A stretch of 64,000 nucleotides of DNA from Salinirussus salinus (GCF_009831455.1 NZ_WOWO01000004.1:372001-436000); one strand, 5' to 3'. Positions 1 to 11,018 are shown, counted from the first letter of the stretch. A program made the numbers and translations. The notes: generated from the sequence alone by a model not told the origin.

Positions 1-527
1 TGTACACGGCCGCGCTCGGGCCCGCGATGCGGCGCGTGACCGGCCGCGTCGCCGACGGGTGGCTGCCCCACAACATCCCCTTCCACGACCTCGCGAACGC
101 CTTCGAGACCATCGCCGAGACGGCCCGGGAGGCGGACCGCGACCCCGGCTCGATCACGGTCGCGCCCTACGTCCCCTCGGCGGTCAGCGAGGACCGCGAG
201 GCGGCCCTCCGAACGGCCCGGGGCCACGTCGCCTACTACGTGGGCAGCGGCGAGGGCTATCGGGCGGCCGTCGCCGCCCATTACGACGGCGCGGACGCGG
301 TCGCGGAAGCCTGGCGGGAGGGCGACCGCGAGGGCGCACGCGAGGCCGTGACCGACGACATGCTCCAGGGGCTGACCGTCGCCGGCACGCCAGAGGAAGC
401 CCGCGAGCAGCTGGCCGAGGTCGCGGGCCGCGACATCATCGACGAACCGATCGTGGTGATTCCCGGCGGAGCGAGCGACGAGGTGGCCGACTCGACCGTC
501 GAGGCGCTCGCGCCGGCCAACCGGTAG
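1..527 (+). CDS. Luciferase-like (LLM) flavin/F420-dependent oxidoreductase, C-terminal part
   Basis: The gene is cut by the left edge of the window; the open frame runs from base 3 to a TAG stop at 525-527 and gives about 174 C-terminal residues. The visible start ([19 protein letters not shown]) is typical of the middle of bacterial-luciferase-fold oxidoreductases, where an Ala-Asp-Gly-Trp segment lines the active site. The closing helix-rich part, with a PEEAREQL segment and an Ile/Val-rich strand before the end, also fits the TIM-barrel LLM family, including F420-dependent methylenetetrahydromethanopterin reductase-like enzymes common in haloarchaea. The substrate cannot be inferred. uvrB starts 40 bp downstream on the same strand, so co-transcription is possible but not shown. 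Confidence 0.8.
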   Translation, partial: YTAALGPAMRRVTGRVADGWLPHNIPFHDLANAFETIAETAREADRDPGSITVAPYVPSAVSEDREAALRTARGHVAYYVGSGEGYRAAVAAHYDGADAVAEAWREGDREGAREAVTDDMLQGLTVAGTPEEAREQLAEVAGRDIIDEPIVVIPGGASDEVADSTVEALAPANR

Positions 528-567
528 AGCGCACGGCTCAAGTCCGTCCGGCCCCACCGTTCTCCCG

Positions 568-2631
<2,064 letters not shown>

Positions 2632-2687
2632 CCGGCTCGCCGTTTTCCGGCGGCAGACTTCTTTGTCACGGGGCCTGACATCCGGAT

Positions 2688-3566
2688 ATGGCAGCCACCG
2701 AGACGGACGCCGGCGTCGACATTCCGGACGCCGCCACCGAGCGGACCGTCACCGCCAACGGCCAGCAGGTCCACTACCTGACCGCCGGCGATGGCGACCC
2801 GACACTCCTCCTGCTCCACGGCGGGATCATCGACGCCGCCCACGTCACCTGGGGCGAGCAGGTCGGGCCGCTGGCCGAGCACGCCACCGTGGTTGCGCCG
2901 GACCTGCCGGGCTACGGCGCGAGCCCGCTGCCCGACGGCGAGTGGTCGGTCCCCCACCACGTCGACACCGTCGCGGCCATGCTCGATGAGCTGGACGTCG
3001 ACGACGCGGTGCTCGCGGGCGTCTCGATGGGTGGCGGCGTCGCGGTCGGGGTCGGGCTTGCGGCTCCCGCGCGCGTCGACCGGCTGGTGGCGTTCGACCC
3101 CTTCGCGCTCGGCGGCGGGCTGCCGAACGGCCGTCTGTCCTGGCTGCTGGCGAAGGTACAGGTCACCAACCACGCCGCGGTCGCCCTGATGCGTCGGAGC
3201 CGGGGGTTCGTGGAGCGTTCCGTCAACGGGCTCTGTTACGAGGGAAACGAGGTCAGCGACGTCACGGTCGACCGGGTCTTCCAGGAGGTCCAGCGGCCGA
3301 ACGCGGGTGCAGCCTTCCGGAAGCTCCGCGACTACGAGGTCACACGCGAGGGCTACCGGACGGACTACTCTCCCCGGCTGGGGGAGCTTGCGGTGCCCGC
3401 GCGGTTCGTCCACGGCCGCGAGGACGACCTGATCCCGCTTGCGGTCTCCGAGCGCGCCCACGAGCGGGTTCCCGACTCCGAACTGTTCGTGCTCGAGGAG
3501 TGTGGCCACATCCCGCCGCTGGAGCTTCCCGAGCGGTCCCGCGAACTGCTCCGTGAAGTGCTCTGA
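2688..3566 (+). CDS. Alpha/beta-fold hydrolase
   Basis: This 292-residue protein has the alpha/beta hydrolase layout: an oxyanion-loop HGG motif (LLLLHGG, about residues 38-44), a PDLPGYG segment, a nucleophile elbow GVSMGG near residue 110, an acid residue in HGREDDLIPL, and a catalytic His in EECGHIPPLE near residue 270. The Ser-Asp-His triad is therefore complete. The length and cap region fit small esterases, epoxide hydrolase-like or meta-cleavage product hydrolases; the substrate is not inferable. No signal peptide is visible, so it is probably cytoplasmic. The ATG at 2688 is 56 bp after uvrB, which suggests independent leaderless expression or read-through. Confidence 0.85.
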   Translation: MAATETDAGVDIPDAATERTVTANGQQVHYLTAGDGDPTLLLLHGGIIDAAHVTWGEQVGPLAEHATVVAPDLPGYGASPLPDGEWSVPHHVDTVAAMLDELDVDDAVLAGVSMGGGVAVGVGLAAPARVDRLVAFDPFALGGGLPNGRLSWLLAKVQVTNHAAVALMRRSRGFVERSVNGLCYEGNEVSDVTVDRVFQEVQRPNAGAAFRKLRDYEVTREGYRTDYSPRLGELAVPARFVHGREDDLIPLAVSERAHERVPDSELFVLEECGHIPPLELPERSRELLREVL

Positions 3567-4083
3567 GCCCCGTCTGTCGACCCTCACCTCCTGTCGGATC
3601 TTCTTTCCGCCCCGACTCGATGTGAGAGCGCTCGCGTATTCTATATCGCGAAATGCGATTTACGATCGCCTGGCTCGCTCCAGACGCGGCCCGTGGCTCC
3701 GGTTTCACCGGGGCGGCGGCGTGGGGTCCGACACTCGCTGCGGCCCGCCGGCCAGTGCCATCCCTTCGCGCCCGGAGTCTCGCGGCCGGCCGTCGGAACT
3801 CCGGAGGCTCCGGGGCTCGTGGTCGCCACCCTCCCCCGGTCCGACGGCGGCGCCCGCCAGGACGGTCCCGCGCTCGCGAGAGCGTGTGCACGCACTCGCG
3901 CGGTGGCGCCCAGAGGTCCTCCCGCTACCGGTAGCCGGCCATCGTCCACGGCACAGCCTACCCCTGTGTCGTCCATCCACCGAATGGCCCGCATCTTCCG
4001 GCTTCAACAGTTCACGCGCCGCTTCCCGGCGGACGACGCGGTCCGCCGGGCTCACAAAATATACCGCATGTCGCGATATCGAA
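3567..4083. other. Gene-free interval between hydrolase and uvrC
   Basis: This 517-bp gap holds no ORF with credible haloarchaeal protein composition; the short ORFs present read as Arg/Pro-rich shadow products. Near its edges are two AT-rich palindromic sites in inverted orientation (see 3638-3661 and 4061-4084), each next to a TATA-like stretch pointing into the gap. It could encode an untranslated RNA, be a decayed small mobile element, or simply be regulatory. The sequence does not decide. Confidence 0.5.
3638..3661. repeat. Left copy of 24-bp inverted palindromic repeat
   Basis: Matches the reverse complement of 4061-4084 at 20 of 24 positions by direct alignment. The core is itself palindromic: ATCGC, five bases, GCGAT. 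A TATA-like stretch (tattctata) overlaps its left part. It could be an operator for a dimeric HTH regulator or a terminal inverted repeat; no target-site duplication is visible outside it. Confidence 0.6.
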
Positions 4084-4084
4084 T
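4061..4084. repeat. Right copy of 24-bp inverted palindromic repeat
   Basis: Partner of 3638-3661, ending on the last base of the uvrC stop codon. On the minus strand it is followed by a TATATTTT stretch. Its palindromic core (ATATCGC, five bases, GCGGTAT in minus orientation) fits a protein-binding site. Its position at the 3' end of uvrC is unusual for an operator of uvrC itself. Confidence 0.6.
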
Positions 4085-5853
4085 CAGAGGTGGTCGTCGA
4101 TCCGGGCGGCGGTCTGCTCACCCACGCCCTCGACGTCCCGGAGTTCCTCGAGCGAGGCCTCACGGACTCCCGCGACGCTACCGAAGCGGCCGAGCAGCCG
4201 CCTGCGGGTCTCCGGGCCGACGCCGGGCACGCCGTCGAGCGGGGTCGAGACCTCGTCGCGAACCGTCTCGTGGTACTGGCGGGCGAAGCGGTGGGCCTCG
4301 TCGCGGACCCGCTGGAGGAGATGCAGGTGGGGGGCGTCGTCGGGCCAGTCCTCGACGCCGTCCGGGGTGACGACCCGCTCCTCGCTCTTCGCGAGGGCGA
4401 CGACCGGCACGTCCCAGCCGACCTCGCGGAGCGCATCCCGGGCCGCGCCGAGCTGTCCCTCGCCGCCGTCGACCAGAAGCAGGTCCGGGTCCGGGCGGTC
4501 GTCCCGTCCCTCGCGGGCCCGCTCGGCGCGCCACCGCACCAGCGCCCGCATGTTGGCGTAGTCGTCGTTTCGCTCCGCCAGCTTCTTGCGGCGGTACCCC
4601 TCCTTGGCGGGCTCGCCGCCGACGAAGCAGACGTTGCTGCCCACGACCGCCCGGCCCTGCGCGTGGCTCACGTCGAAGCCCTCGACCCGCGCGGCGGCGT
4701 CCAGTCCCAGCGCCCCGGCCAGGGCCTCCGTCCCGTCCCGGGTCGGGTGACCCCGGCGGGCGTTCTTCGTCGCGAGGTCGACCAGCGTCGCCTCCCGACC
4801 GGCGCCCGGCACCCGGAGGTCGGTCCCGGCGCCGGCCAGCCAGGCCTCGATGTCCTCGCCCGCGCCGTCGCCTGCTTTCTCGGCGTCATCGCTCGCCCGC
4901 GGGTACTCGGGACAGAGCACCGCCGCCGGCAGTTCCCGCTCGGCGTAGTACTGGGTGATAAAGGCGCCAAGCACGTCCGCCGCCCCCGCGCTCTCGGGCG
5001 CGTCCAGGGGGTACCGGTCGCGCTCGACGAGCTTGCCGTCCTCCGCGCGGAGGCGCGCGACCGTGGCGCCGCTACCTTCGAGGGAAACTCCGAGCACGTC
5101 GACGGTCCGGCCCTCGCTCTCGCGGGCGGCCACGGCGCCGCCGCCCTCGCCGTGGAAGGACTCGACGGCTGCCAGCCGGTCCCGGAGGTTCGCGGCCCGC
5201 TCGTATGCCTGGTCCTGTGCGGCCCCCTCCATCTCCCGGCGCAGCGGCCCGGCGAGGACGCCGGTCTCGCCCTCGAGGAAGCGCTCGACGGCCTCGACGT
5301 CCGCGAGGTAGTCTTCGCCGCTGATCTCGCCGGTACAGGGGGCCGTACACAGCCCGACCTCGTAATCCAGACAGGGCCGGTCCCGGTTGCGGTACTTGTG
5401 GTCCGAACACCCGCGAACGCCGTAGACCTCCCGCAGGGCCTTCACGACGGTTTCGACTCTGCCCTTGTCGGTGAAGGGGCCGAAGACCGTCGCGCCCTCC
5501 TCGGGGTCGCGTGTCACCTCGATCCGAGGGGCGTCGTGGTCGGTCAGCTGCACGAGGGGGTAGGACTTGTCGTCTTTCAGCCGGACGTTGTACCGGGGCC
5601 GATGGCGTTTGATCAGGTTCGCCTCGAGCAGCAGCGCCTGGGTCTCGGTGTCGGTGACGGCGGGCTCGATCCGCTCGGCCTCCGCGACCATCCGGGCGAT
5701 CCGCTCGCTTCTCGGCTCGGCGTAGGAGCGCACCCGGTCGCGAACCGAGACGGCCTTGCCGACGTACAGGACGCGGTCACCGGCGAGGAACTGGTAGACG
5801 CCGGGCTCGTCGGGGAGTCCGGCCGCTCGCTCCAGGACCGCCTCCCGGTCCAT
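4084..5853 (-). CDS. uvrC: UvrABC excision repair endonuclease subunit UvrC
   Basis: This 589-residue protein is the dual-incision nuclease of UvrABC repair. The N-terminus carries the GIY-YIG nuclease domain for the 3' cut (PDEPGVYQF then VLYVGKA, residues 14-34). A Cys-rich segment follows ([13 protein letters not shown]). A UVR-like region near residue 200 binds UvrB. The RNase H-like domain for the 5' cut includes DVSHAQG and LLLVDGG. Tandem helix-hairpin-helix motifs ([27 protein letters not shown]) end the protein. All expected domains are present, though the protein is slightly shorter than the typical bacterial length. It converges with uvrB and the hydrolase. The ATG at 5853 begins [10 protein letters not shown]. 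Confidence 0.97.
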   Translation of the reverse strand: MDREAVLERAAGLPDEPGVYQFLAGDRVLYVGKAVSVRDRVRSYAEPRSERIARMVAEAERIEPAVTDTETQALLLEANLIKRHRPRYNVRLKDDKSYPLVQLTDHDAPRIEVTRDPEEGATVFGPFTDKGRVETVVKALREVYGVRGCSDHKYRNRDRPCLDYEVGLCTAPCTGEISGEDYLADVEAVERFLEGETGVLAGPLRREMEGAAQDQAYERAANLRDRLAAVESFHGEGGGAVAARESEGRTVDVLGVSLEGSGATVARLRAEDGKLVERDRYPLDAPESAGAADVLGAFITQYYAERELPAAVLCPEYPRASDDAEKAGDGAGEDIEAWLAGAGTDLRVPGAGREATLVDLATKNARRGHPTRDGTEALAGALGLDAAARVEGFDVSHAQGRAVVGSNVCFVGGEPAKEGYRRKKLAERNDDYANMRALVRWRAERAREGRDDRPDPDLLLVDGGEGQLGAARDALREVGWDVPVVALAKSEERVVTPDGVEDWPDDAPHLHLLQRVRDEAHRFARQYHETVRDEVSTPLDGVPGVGPETRRRLLGRFGSVAGVREASLEELRDVEGVGEQTAARIDDHL

Positions 5854-5962
5854 AGAGACGGTTGGGTGCCGCCGGCAATCAGCCTCACGCTCTCCGTCCT
5901 CCTGGGCGGTGTCTGTGGCGCCGACCCCCGACGGCTATGTGTCCGGTCGTCCAACCTCCGGT

Positions 5963-6799
5963 ATGATCGTCGCCGAGGCCGACGGGACGGTCCAGTTCGT
6001 CACGCAGCCGGCCCACGCCGCTCTAGCGGGGCAGTTCGCCGACCGCTGGGGCGGGGCCGTCGAGGCGCCGTCGCCCCGGGCGCCCGCGGTCCACGCCGCC
6101 TACGCCCACGACGACGGCTGGCTCGCCTACGACCGGGTCCCGCACCTCCACGACGACGGGCGGGTCGTCGACTTCCGCTCCGTTCCGGACGACGTGTGGG
6201 TCGACCTCTACGGGGAGGGGGTCGACGCCGTCGCCGCAGCCGACGCCCACGCCGGCCTGCTGTGCTCGCTGCACGGGGCCGGACTTCGGCGCCGGCGCTA
6301 CGGGCTCTCGCCGTCCTGGCCCGACACCCCGCCGGCCTTCGAAGCGTACGTCGCCCGCGAGGAGGACCGGCAGGCCCGCCTCGCCGAGGACCTCCGGGCT
6401 GCCGGCCGGCTCGACGATGCCGACCTGGGTCTGCTCGACGCGCTCCACGCGGCCGGCGGACCGCCCGCCGACCCGGACAGCCGGCTGTGGCGCAACTACC
6501 AGCGGCTGCAGGCCTGGGACGCGCTCTCGCTGTTTTTCTGCACCGCGGTCACCCCGGGGGCGACCGACCTGGAGCGGGTCCCGACCGGTCCGAACGCGGA
6601 GACGACCGTTCGGGTCGAACGTGACGGCTCCGGGGATGGCGAGTACCGCCTCGGCCCGTACCCCTTCGAGGCCGCGCCGCTCCGGGTGACCGTCCCGGTC
6701 CGAACGGTCACGGACGACTTCGACTCCGAGGCCGACCTCCGGCGGCGCTACTACGAGTCGCCCCGAGCGGAGAAGGCGTTCACGCTGCGGCCGGCGTGA
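5963..6799 (+). CDS. DUF3891 family protein
   Basis: This 278-residue cytoplasmic-looking protein fits the DUF3891 family: an N-terminal TQPAHAALAGQFADRWGG segment, an AYAHDDGWLAYD motif with conserved His/Asp residues, and a SLHGAG motif in the middle. The conserved His/Asp set suggests a metal-binding, HD-like helical fold, but this is inference and the biochemical role is not known. A longer in-frame start exists at 5909. I chose the ATG at 5963 because the N-terminus then begins MIVAEADGTVQFVTQ, and a TATA-like box (ctatgt, about 5934) lies some 27 bp upstream, as expected for a leaderless transcript. It is divergent from uvrC. Confidence 0.75.
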   Translation: MIVAEADGTVQFVTQPAHAALAGQFADRWGGAVEAPSPRAPAVHAAYAHDDGWLAYDRVPHLHDDGRVVDFRSVPDDVWVDLYGEGVDAVAAADAHAGLLCSLHGAGLRRRRYGLSPSWPDTPPAFEAYVAREEDRQARLAEDLRAAGRLDDADLGLLDALHAAGGPPADPDSRLWRNYQRLQAWDALSLFFCTAVTPGATDLERVPTGPNAETTVRVERDGSGDGEYRLGPYPFEAAPLRVTVPVRTVTDDFDSEADLRRRYYESPRAEKAFTLRPA

Positions 6800-7127
6800 C
6801 TGGCAGCCTGGACGCTCCACTGATCCCGGTCGGCGCGCGCTGTCGCGCGTATCCTCGCGCGACGAGCGCCGTGCGAGGTCTTCCCGAGTGCAACGAAGGA
6901 AGGCTCGGAAGGCGAGCGAAGCGAGTCTTCCGGTGGATGAGGAACGCAACGAGCGCAGCGAGTGAGTACCGCAGTCGGCTGGGGAGGTGTGTGGCCTCCG
7001 GTAGTTACTCTGGATAGTCGAGTCTGATGCGAGAACGGACCGACGGACCGGGGATTTCAGCCCGAGAGTTGGCCCACGCTCCCGACCGACGCGGCAGATA
7101 CAACAGGCTCCCGTCCGAGCCTCCGGT
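6800..7127. repeat. Intergenic interval with degenerate GAGCG/AGCGAG repeat units
   Basis: This 328-bp gap contains, at about 6835-6975, several near-palindromic units of the type GAGCGAAGCGAG and GAGCGCAGCGAG, plus possible stems such as CCGAG with CTCGG and GGAAG with CTTCC. Such AGCGAG-type units recur between haloarchaeal genes (recollection, not checked). They may act in RNA 3' ends or be non-coding mobile repeats. The last 30 bp before 7128 include a TATA-like agatacaac. Confidence 0.4.
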
Positions 7128-7400
7128 ATGAGCGGCGACGCCGACGACGAGGAGCGCGTCTGGCTGGTGGAACGCGATTACGACCAGAAGGGGCTGGTCA
7201 GGCTCGTCTACGCCACGCCCGGCGGCGACCGCCACCTCACGCGGGAACTCTCCCGGCAGATGCTCCAGCGGACCACCGTGACGGCCGCCCGGGTAGTCTC
7301 GGCAGACCGGCTCGAACCGACCCCCGGGACCGACCGGGAGCGCTACGCCGCCGAGGCGGGACGGATGGCCGACCGCCACGACCCCGACGACCCGGTCTGA
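7128..7400 (+). CDS. Conserved-looking hypothetical protein, 90 aa
   Basis: This small, acidic, soluble 90-residue protein has no family I recognise. It begins MSGDADDEERVWLVERDY and reads as a beta-strand-rich N-terminal half followed by a helix (HLTRELSRQMLQ) and an acidic tail. A TATA-like box about 30 bp upstream (near 7096) fits leaderless transcription from 7128. Codon use is haloarchaeal and the amino-acid balance is native, so it is probably a real gene. No Cys pairs or membrane segment are visible. Function unknown. Confidence 0.65.
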   Translation: MSGDADDEERVWLVERDYDQKGLVRLVYATPGGDRHLTRELSRQMLQRTTVTAARVVSADRLEPTPGTDRERYAAEAGRMADRHDPDDPV

Positions 7401-7437
7401 CTGTCCGGGACCGGCGGCTACCGAATCAGTTCCTTCG

Positions 7438-7447
7438 AAAGAAAAAG
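7438..7447 (-). terminator. T-rich terminator of the coiled-coil gene
   Basis: On the minus strand, about 30 nt after the stop at 7475, the sequence reads CTTTTTCTTTC. Such T-runs end many archaeal transcripts. No strong hairpin precedes it. Confidence 0.45.
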
Positions 7448-7474
7448 GGGTCTCCAGTCGGCAGCGGAGCGGCG

Positions 7475-8038
7475 CTACGCTTCGACGGCGTCGGCGGCCT
7501 GCTCGGAGATCTCCTCGACCTGCTGGGCGACCTCTTCCTGGGCCTCGGTGACCTGCTCGCGGAGGTGCTCGACCTGCTCGGAGACGCCCTCGACGGCCTC
7601 GACGGACTGGCCCTCGAGTTCGCTGTGGGCCTCGAGCAGGAGGTCGAGCTGCTCGTCGAGCGCGTCGAGGTAGTCCTGGGTCATCTCCTCGCCGGCCTCG
7701 ATGCTCTGCTCGAACTCGGCGGTGACCTGGTCGAAGGCCTCGGCGTGGTTGTCGAGCAGCGTCTCGTACCCCTCGTCGACGGCCTCGCGAACGTCCGCGA
7801 CGGCGTCTTCCATGCCGGGGACGTTGGCCTCGAGGGCGTCCAGCAGGCTGTGGGTGGCGCGCTGCTGGAGTTCGACGGTCGAGCGCTGGGCGGACTCCGT
7901 GCTCTCCATGCTGTCGAGCATTGCCTGGCCGGCGCGGTGCTGGAACTCGACGGTCTGCTCCATGGCCCGCTGGCTCTGCTCGATGCTCCGGCGCTGCAGT
8001 TCGAAGACGGTCGTGACGGGACTGGTGTACTCTGTCAT
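7475..8038 (-). CDS. Coiled-coil protein, phasin-like
   Basis: This 187-residue, highly acidic, almost entirely helical protein is rich in Glu and Gln, with heptad-like spacing throughout (QRRSIEQSQRAMEQTVEFQ, later VEHLREQVTEAQEEV). It has no Cys, signal peptide or membrane segment. The composition and Gln/Glu-rich amphipathic helices resemble phasin-like granule-coating proteins and apolipoprotein-like helices, but no phasin motif proves this; a structural or filament-forming role is also possible. The ATG at 8038 is chosen over a much longer upstream frame because a clear TATA box (ATATTTAT, 8067-8074 on the minus strand) lies at leaderless distance. A tandem repeat sits just upstream of that box. 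Confidence 0.7.
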   Translation of the reverse strand: MTEYTSPVTTVFELQRRSIEQSQRAMEQTVEFQHRAGQAMLDSMESTESAQRSTVELQQRATHSLLDALEANVPGMEDAVADVREAVDEGYETLLDNHAEAFDQVTAEFEQSIEAGEEMTQDYLDALDEQLDLLLEAHSELEGQSVEAVEGVSEQVEHLREQVTEAQEEVAQQVEEISEQAADAVEA

Positions 8039-8066
8039 CGTACCACCACGTACACCCCCGCGGCAC

Positions 8067-8104
8067 ATAAATATTCCGTTTACTACCATTTGATACCATT
8101 TGAT
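8067..8104 (-). promoter_or_regulatory. TATA box plus tandem 10-bp direct repeat upstream of the coiled-coil gene
   Basis: On the minus strand ATATTTAT (8067-8074) is a strong TATA box. Immediately upstream, the plus-strand decamer ACCATTTGAT occurs twice in direct tandem (8085-8094 and 8095-8104). A head-to-tail decamer, one helical turn apart and beside the TATA/BRE, looks like an activator or repressor site. Confidence 0.55.
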
Positions 8105-8245
8105 GCCACCACTGGTCGATACATCCCAAATGCGTGTCGAACAGCCACCAGCTGCCTGAGCTCCGGTAGTCGCGTTCCTCCGTCGTAGTTGCAGGTCCTG
8201 CACCTCCGCACCCGTTTTTATCCCCACTCCGGTCGACCCGCCGGT

Positions 8246-9205
8246 ATGGCGACGATCGAACTCAGCGGTCTGACCAAGACCTACGGCGACGTGACCGCGC
8301 TGTCCGGTGTCGACCTGTCGGTTCCGGAGGGAGAGATCTTCGGCTTTCTCGGGCCCAACGGCGCCGGCAAGTCCACGGCGATCGGCATCCTGCTTGATTT
8401 CGTCCGGCCGACCGCCGGCGAGGCCCGCGTGTTCGGCATGGACGCCCAGGCCCAGTCGCTGGCGATCCGCGAACGCACGGGCGTGCTCCCCGAGGGGTAC
8501 CACGTCTACGACCGCCTCTCGGGGCGCGAACACGTCGAGTTCGCCGTCGAATCGAAGGCTGCCAGCGAGGACCCCGACGGCCTCCTCGAGCGGGTCGGCC
8601 TCGCCGACGCCGCCGACCGCGCTGCCGGGGGCTACTCCAAGGGGATGAAACAGCGCCTCGCGCTCGCGATGGCGCTGGTCGGGGACCCCGACCTGCTCGT
8701 GCTCGACGAGCCCTCGACGGGGCTGGACCCGGCGGGCGCCCGCGAGATCCGCGAGCTCATCCGCGAGGAGAGCGCCGCCGGGACGACGGTCTTTTTCTCC
8801 AGTCACATCCTCAGCCAGGTCGAGGCAGTCTGTGACCGGGTGGGCATCCTCCGGGCCGGCGAGCTCGTCGCCGTCGACACCATCGAGGGGCTGCGCGAGG
8901 CCGCCGGGACGCGGGCGACGCTGACGGTCACCGTCGCGGCGCTGGCCGACGGGGCCGTCGAGGCGGTCCGCGAGACGCCCGGCGTCGCCTCGGTGTCCGT
9001 CGACGGCTCCCGGCTGGTCGTCGACGTCGAGGACGACGCCAAGACGGCCGTCCTCTCGGCGCTGGAGGATGCGGGCGCCGACGTCGAGGACTTCGAGACC
9101 GCCGAGTCCTCCCTGGAGGAGCTGTTCCTGTCCTACACCGGCGACGGCGAGCGGGAGGCGACGGGGACAGCGGTCGGGCGCGACGGGGAAGGAGGGAGGC
9201 GATGA
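8246..9205 (+). CDS. ABC-2 type transporter ATP-binding protein (pair 1)
   Basis: This 319-residue ATPase starts MATIELSGLTKTYGDVTALS. It has Walker A GPNGAGKST near residue 38, a signature written YSKGMKQRL near 130, Walker B LLVLDEPSTGLDP near 155, and the H-loop SSHIL. A C-terminal extension (after about residue 215) of the DrrA/NosF-like kind follows. It overlaps the permease gene at 9202 by 4 bp, giving translational coupling. The pair forms an ABC-2 exporter or membrane-remodelling system with unknown substrate. The ATG at 8246 is preferred to a longer upstream frame because the ATPase domain begins there directly. It is a close paralogue of the ATPase at 10119. Confidence 0.93.
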   Translation: MATIELSGLTKTYGDVTALSGVDLSVPEGEIFGFLGPNGAGKSTAIGILLDFVRPTAGEARVFGMDAQAQSLAIRERTGVLPEGYHVYDRLSGREHVEFAVESKAASEDPDGLLERVGLADAADRAAGGYSKGMKQRLALAMALVGDPDLLVLDEPSTGLDPAGAREIRELIREESAAGTTVFFSSHILSQVEAVCDRVGILRAGELVAVDTIEGLREAAGTRATLTVTVAALADGAVEAVRETPGVASVSVDGSRLVVDVEDDAKTAVLSALEDAGADVEDFETAESSLEELFLSYTGDGEREATGTAVGRDGEGGRR

Positions 9206-10053
9206 GCTGGACTGTCGTCGCCCGGAAGGACTTCCGGGACGCGCTGCGCTCGCGGGCCTTCTGGGGTGTCTCCGTGCTCTTCCTGTTGCTCGTGGTCAGC
9301 CTGTCGGTCGCCTACGCCCAGGTCGACGAGGTCTCCGGCGGCGACCCCTCGGCCCTGGGGCTCGTCTTCTTCGTCGCCACCGCGATCGGCGTGTTCGTCT
9401 CCATCGCGGCGATCCTCACCTGCTACAAGTCCGTCGCCGGCGAGCGCGAGAGCGGCAGCATGAAGCTGTTGCTCGCCCTGCCACACACCCGCCGTGACGT
9501 CGTGCTCGGGAAGGTGGCCGGCCGGACGGGCGTGCTCGCGGTCCCGATCGTCGCCGCGTTACTCGTGGGCGCCGGGCTCGGCACGGCGCTTCTGGGCGAG
9601 GTCGCCCCCCTCGCGACGGTGCTGTTCGGGCTCGTCGGCCTCCTGTTCGCGCTCACCTACGCCGCGCTGGTCGTCGGGATCTCCGCGACGACCGGCTCGA
9701 CCGGCCGCGCGGCCGCGCTCGCGATCGGCTTCTTTCTCGTCTTCGAGCTGCTCTGGGACACCGTCGTCATCGCGCTCGTGTTCGTCGCCAACGGGTTCGT
9801 CTTCCCATCGGGTCCGGGCGCGCTGCCGGAGTGGACCTACCCGCTCGTCCAGCTCCCCCCGAGCAACGCCTTCGTGACGAGCCTCTCGGCGGTCATCCCA
9901 GACGCACCCGGCGCGGCGGCCGGCCCCGGCCCCGGTGCCGGTCAGGTCGAGGCGTTCTTCGGGACGCCCTGGCTCGGGCTCGCCGTGCTCCTGTTCTGGG
10001 TCGTCGTCCCCCTGGCGCTCGGTTACCGCCGCTTCGCCCGCGCGGACCTCTGA
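9202..10053 (+). CDS. ABC-2 type transporter permease (pair 1)
   Basis: This 283-residue membrane protein starts MSWTVVARKDFRDALRSR, the usual cytoplasmic N-terminus (KDFRDALRSR) of ABC-2/NosY-like permeases. About six hydrophobic segments follow: one near residues 17-37, one near 50-75, and a cluster from about 105 to 200, then a final segment near 255-275. The conserved cytoplasmic GERESGSMKLLLALPHTRRDV loop corresponds to the ATPase-contact loop in the family (family knowledge). It overlaps the ATPase gene by ATGA and is followed within 65 bp by a second ATPase gene. The substrate is unknown. Confidence 0.9.
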   Translation: MSWTVVARKDFRDALRSRAFWGVSVLFLLLVVSLSVAYAQVDEVSGGDPSALGLVFFVATAIGVFVSIAAILTCYKSVAGERESGSMKLLLALPHTRRDVVLGKVAGRTGVLAVPIVAALLVGAGLGTALLGEVAPLATVLFGLVGLLFALTYAALVVGISATTGSTGRAAALAIGFFLVFELLWDTVVIALVFVANGFVFPSGPGALPEWTYPLVQLPPSNAFVTSLSAVIPDAPGAAAGPGPGAGQVEAFFGTPWLGLAVLLFWVVVPLALGYRRFARADL

Positions 10054-10118
10054 GGGCTCCAGTCGGGTCCTCTCCGGCGACCGCAATGCACTTGATCGAC
10101 ACGCTCCCAGGCTGGCGT

Positions 10119-11018
10119 ATGTCAGCCCTGACGATCTCCGGCGTCACCAAGACCTTCGGTGGCGTCACCGCCCTCCGCGACCTCGACCTCACGGTACACG
10201 AGGGAGAGGTCTTCGGCTTTCTCGGCCCGAACGGCGCCGGGAAGTCGACCGCGATCAACGTCGTGCTTGACTACCTCACTCCCGACACCGGCTCCGTCGA
10301 GGTGTTCGGGGTCGACGCACAGGCCGACCCGGTCGCCGTCCGGGAGCGCGTCGGTGTTCTCCCCGAGGGGTACAGCGTCCTCGGCGAACTCACGGGCCGC
10401 GAGCACGTCGCGTTCGCCGTCGAGTCGAAAGGCGGCAGCGAGGACCCTGCAGACGTACTCGACCTCGTCGGGCTCGCACCCGTCGCCGACCGCCGGGCCG
10501 CCGACTACTCGAAGGGGATGCGCCAGCGGCTGGCCTTCGGGATGGCCATCGTCGGGGACCCCGACCTGCTCGTGCTCGACGAGCCGACGACCGGTCTCGA
10601 CCCCAACGGCGCACGGTTCATCCGCGACACCGTCTCCAGCCTGCGCGACGACGGCACGGCCGTGTTCTTCTCCAGTCACATCCTCGACCAGGTTGAGGCC
10701 GTCGCCGACCGGGTGGGGATCCTCCGTGGCGGCGAACTCGTCGCCGTCGACTCCATCGACGGCCTCCGGGCCGCCGCCGGGGGTGGCTCCCGGCTGGAGG
10801 TCACGCTCGACGCCGACCCCTCCCCGGCCCGGCTCGACGCCGTCCGCGGCCTCAACGGCGTCTCGGAGGCCACCGCCGCGGGCACGACGGTCACGGTCGC
10901 CTGCGAGAATCGGGCGAAAGCCGCCGTCGTCGACGAGCTCCGGGCCGACGGCGCGACCGTGCTCGGCTTCGAGACCAGCGAGACCTCGCTGGACGAACTG
11001 TTCGCCCGCTACACATGA
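10119..11018 (+). CDS. ABC-2 type transporter ATP-binding protein (pair 2)
   Basis: This 299-residue ATPase is strongly similar along its length to the one at 8246: MSALTISGVTKTFGGVTALR, Walker A GPNGAGKST, signature YSKGMRQRL, Walker B LLVLDEPTTGLDP, H-loop SSHIL, and the same kind of C-terminal extension. The ATG at 10119 is chosen; an in-frame ATG at 10086 would add 11 residues that are not part of the family core. It overlaps the next permease by 4 bp. The arrangement points to duplication of an ATPase-permease unit followed by divergence. Confidence 0.93.
   Translation: MSALTISGVTKTFGGVTALRDLDLTVHEGEVFGFLGPNGAGKSTAINVVLDYLTPDTGSVEVFGVDAQADPVAVRERVGVLPEGYSVLGELTGREHVAFAVESKGGSEDPADVLDLVGLAPVADRRAADYSKGMRQRLAFGMAIVGDPDLLVLDEPTTGLDPNGARFIRDTVSSLRDDGTAVFFSSHILDQVEAVADRVGILRGGELVAVDSIDGLRAAAGGGSRLEVTLDADPSPARLDAVRGLNGVSEATAAGTTVTVACENRAKAAVVDELRADGATVLGFETSETSLDELFARYT

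Noticed and set aside
3653-3934. Plus-strand ORF of 93 aa in the gene-free gap
   Set aside because: Starts inside the palindrome and is Arg/Ser/Ala-rich without acidic residues, unlike real haloarchaeal proteins.
3439-6624. Plus-strand ORF of 1061 aa
   Set aside because: Spans hydrolase, gap, antisense uvrC and part of the DUF3891 gene; shadow reading only.
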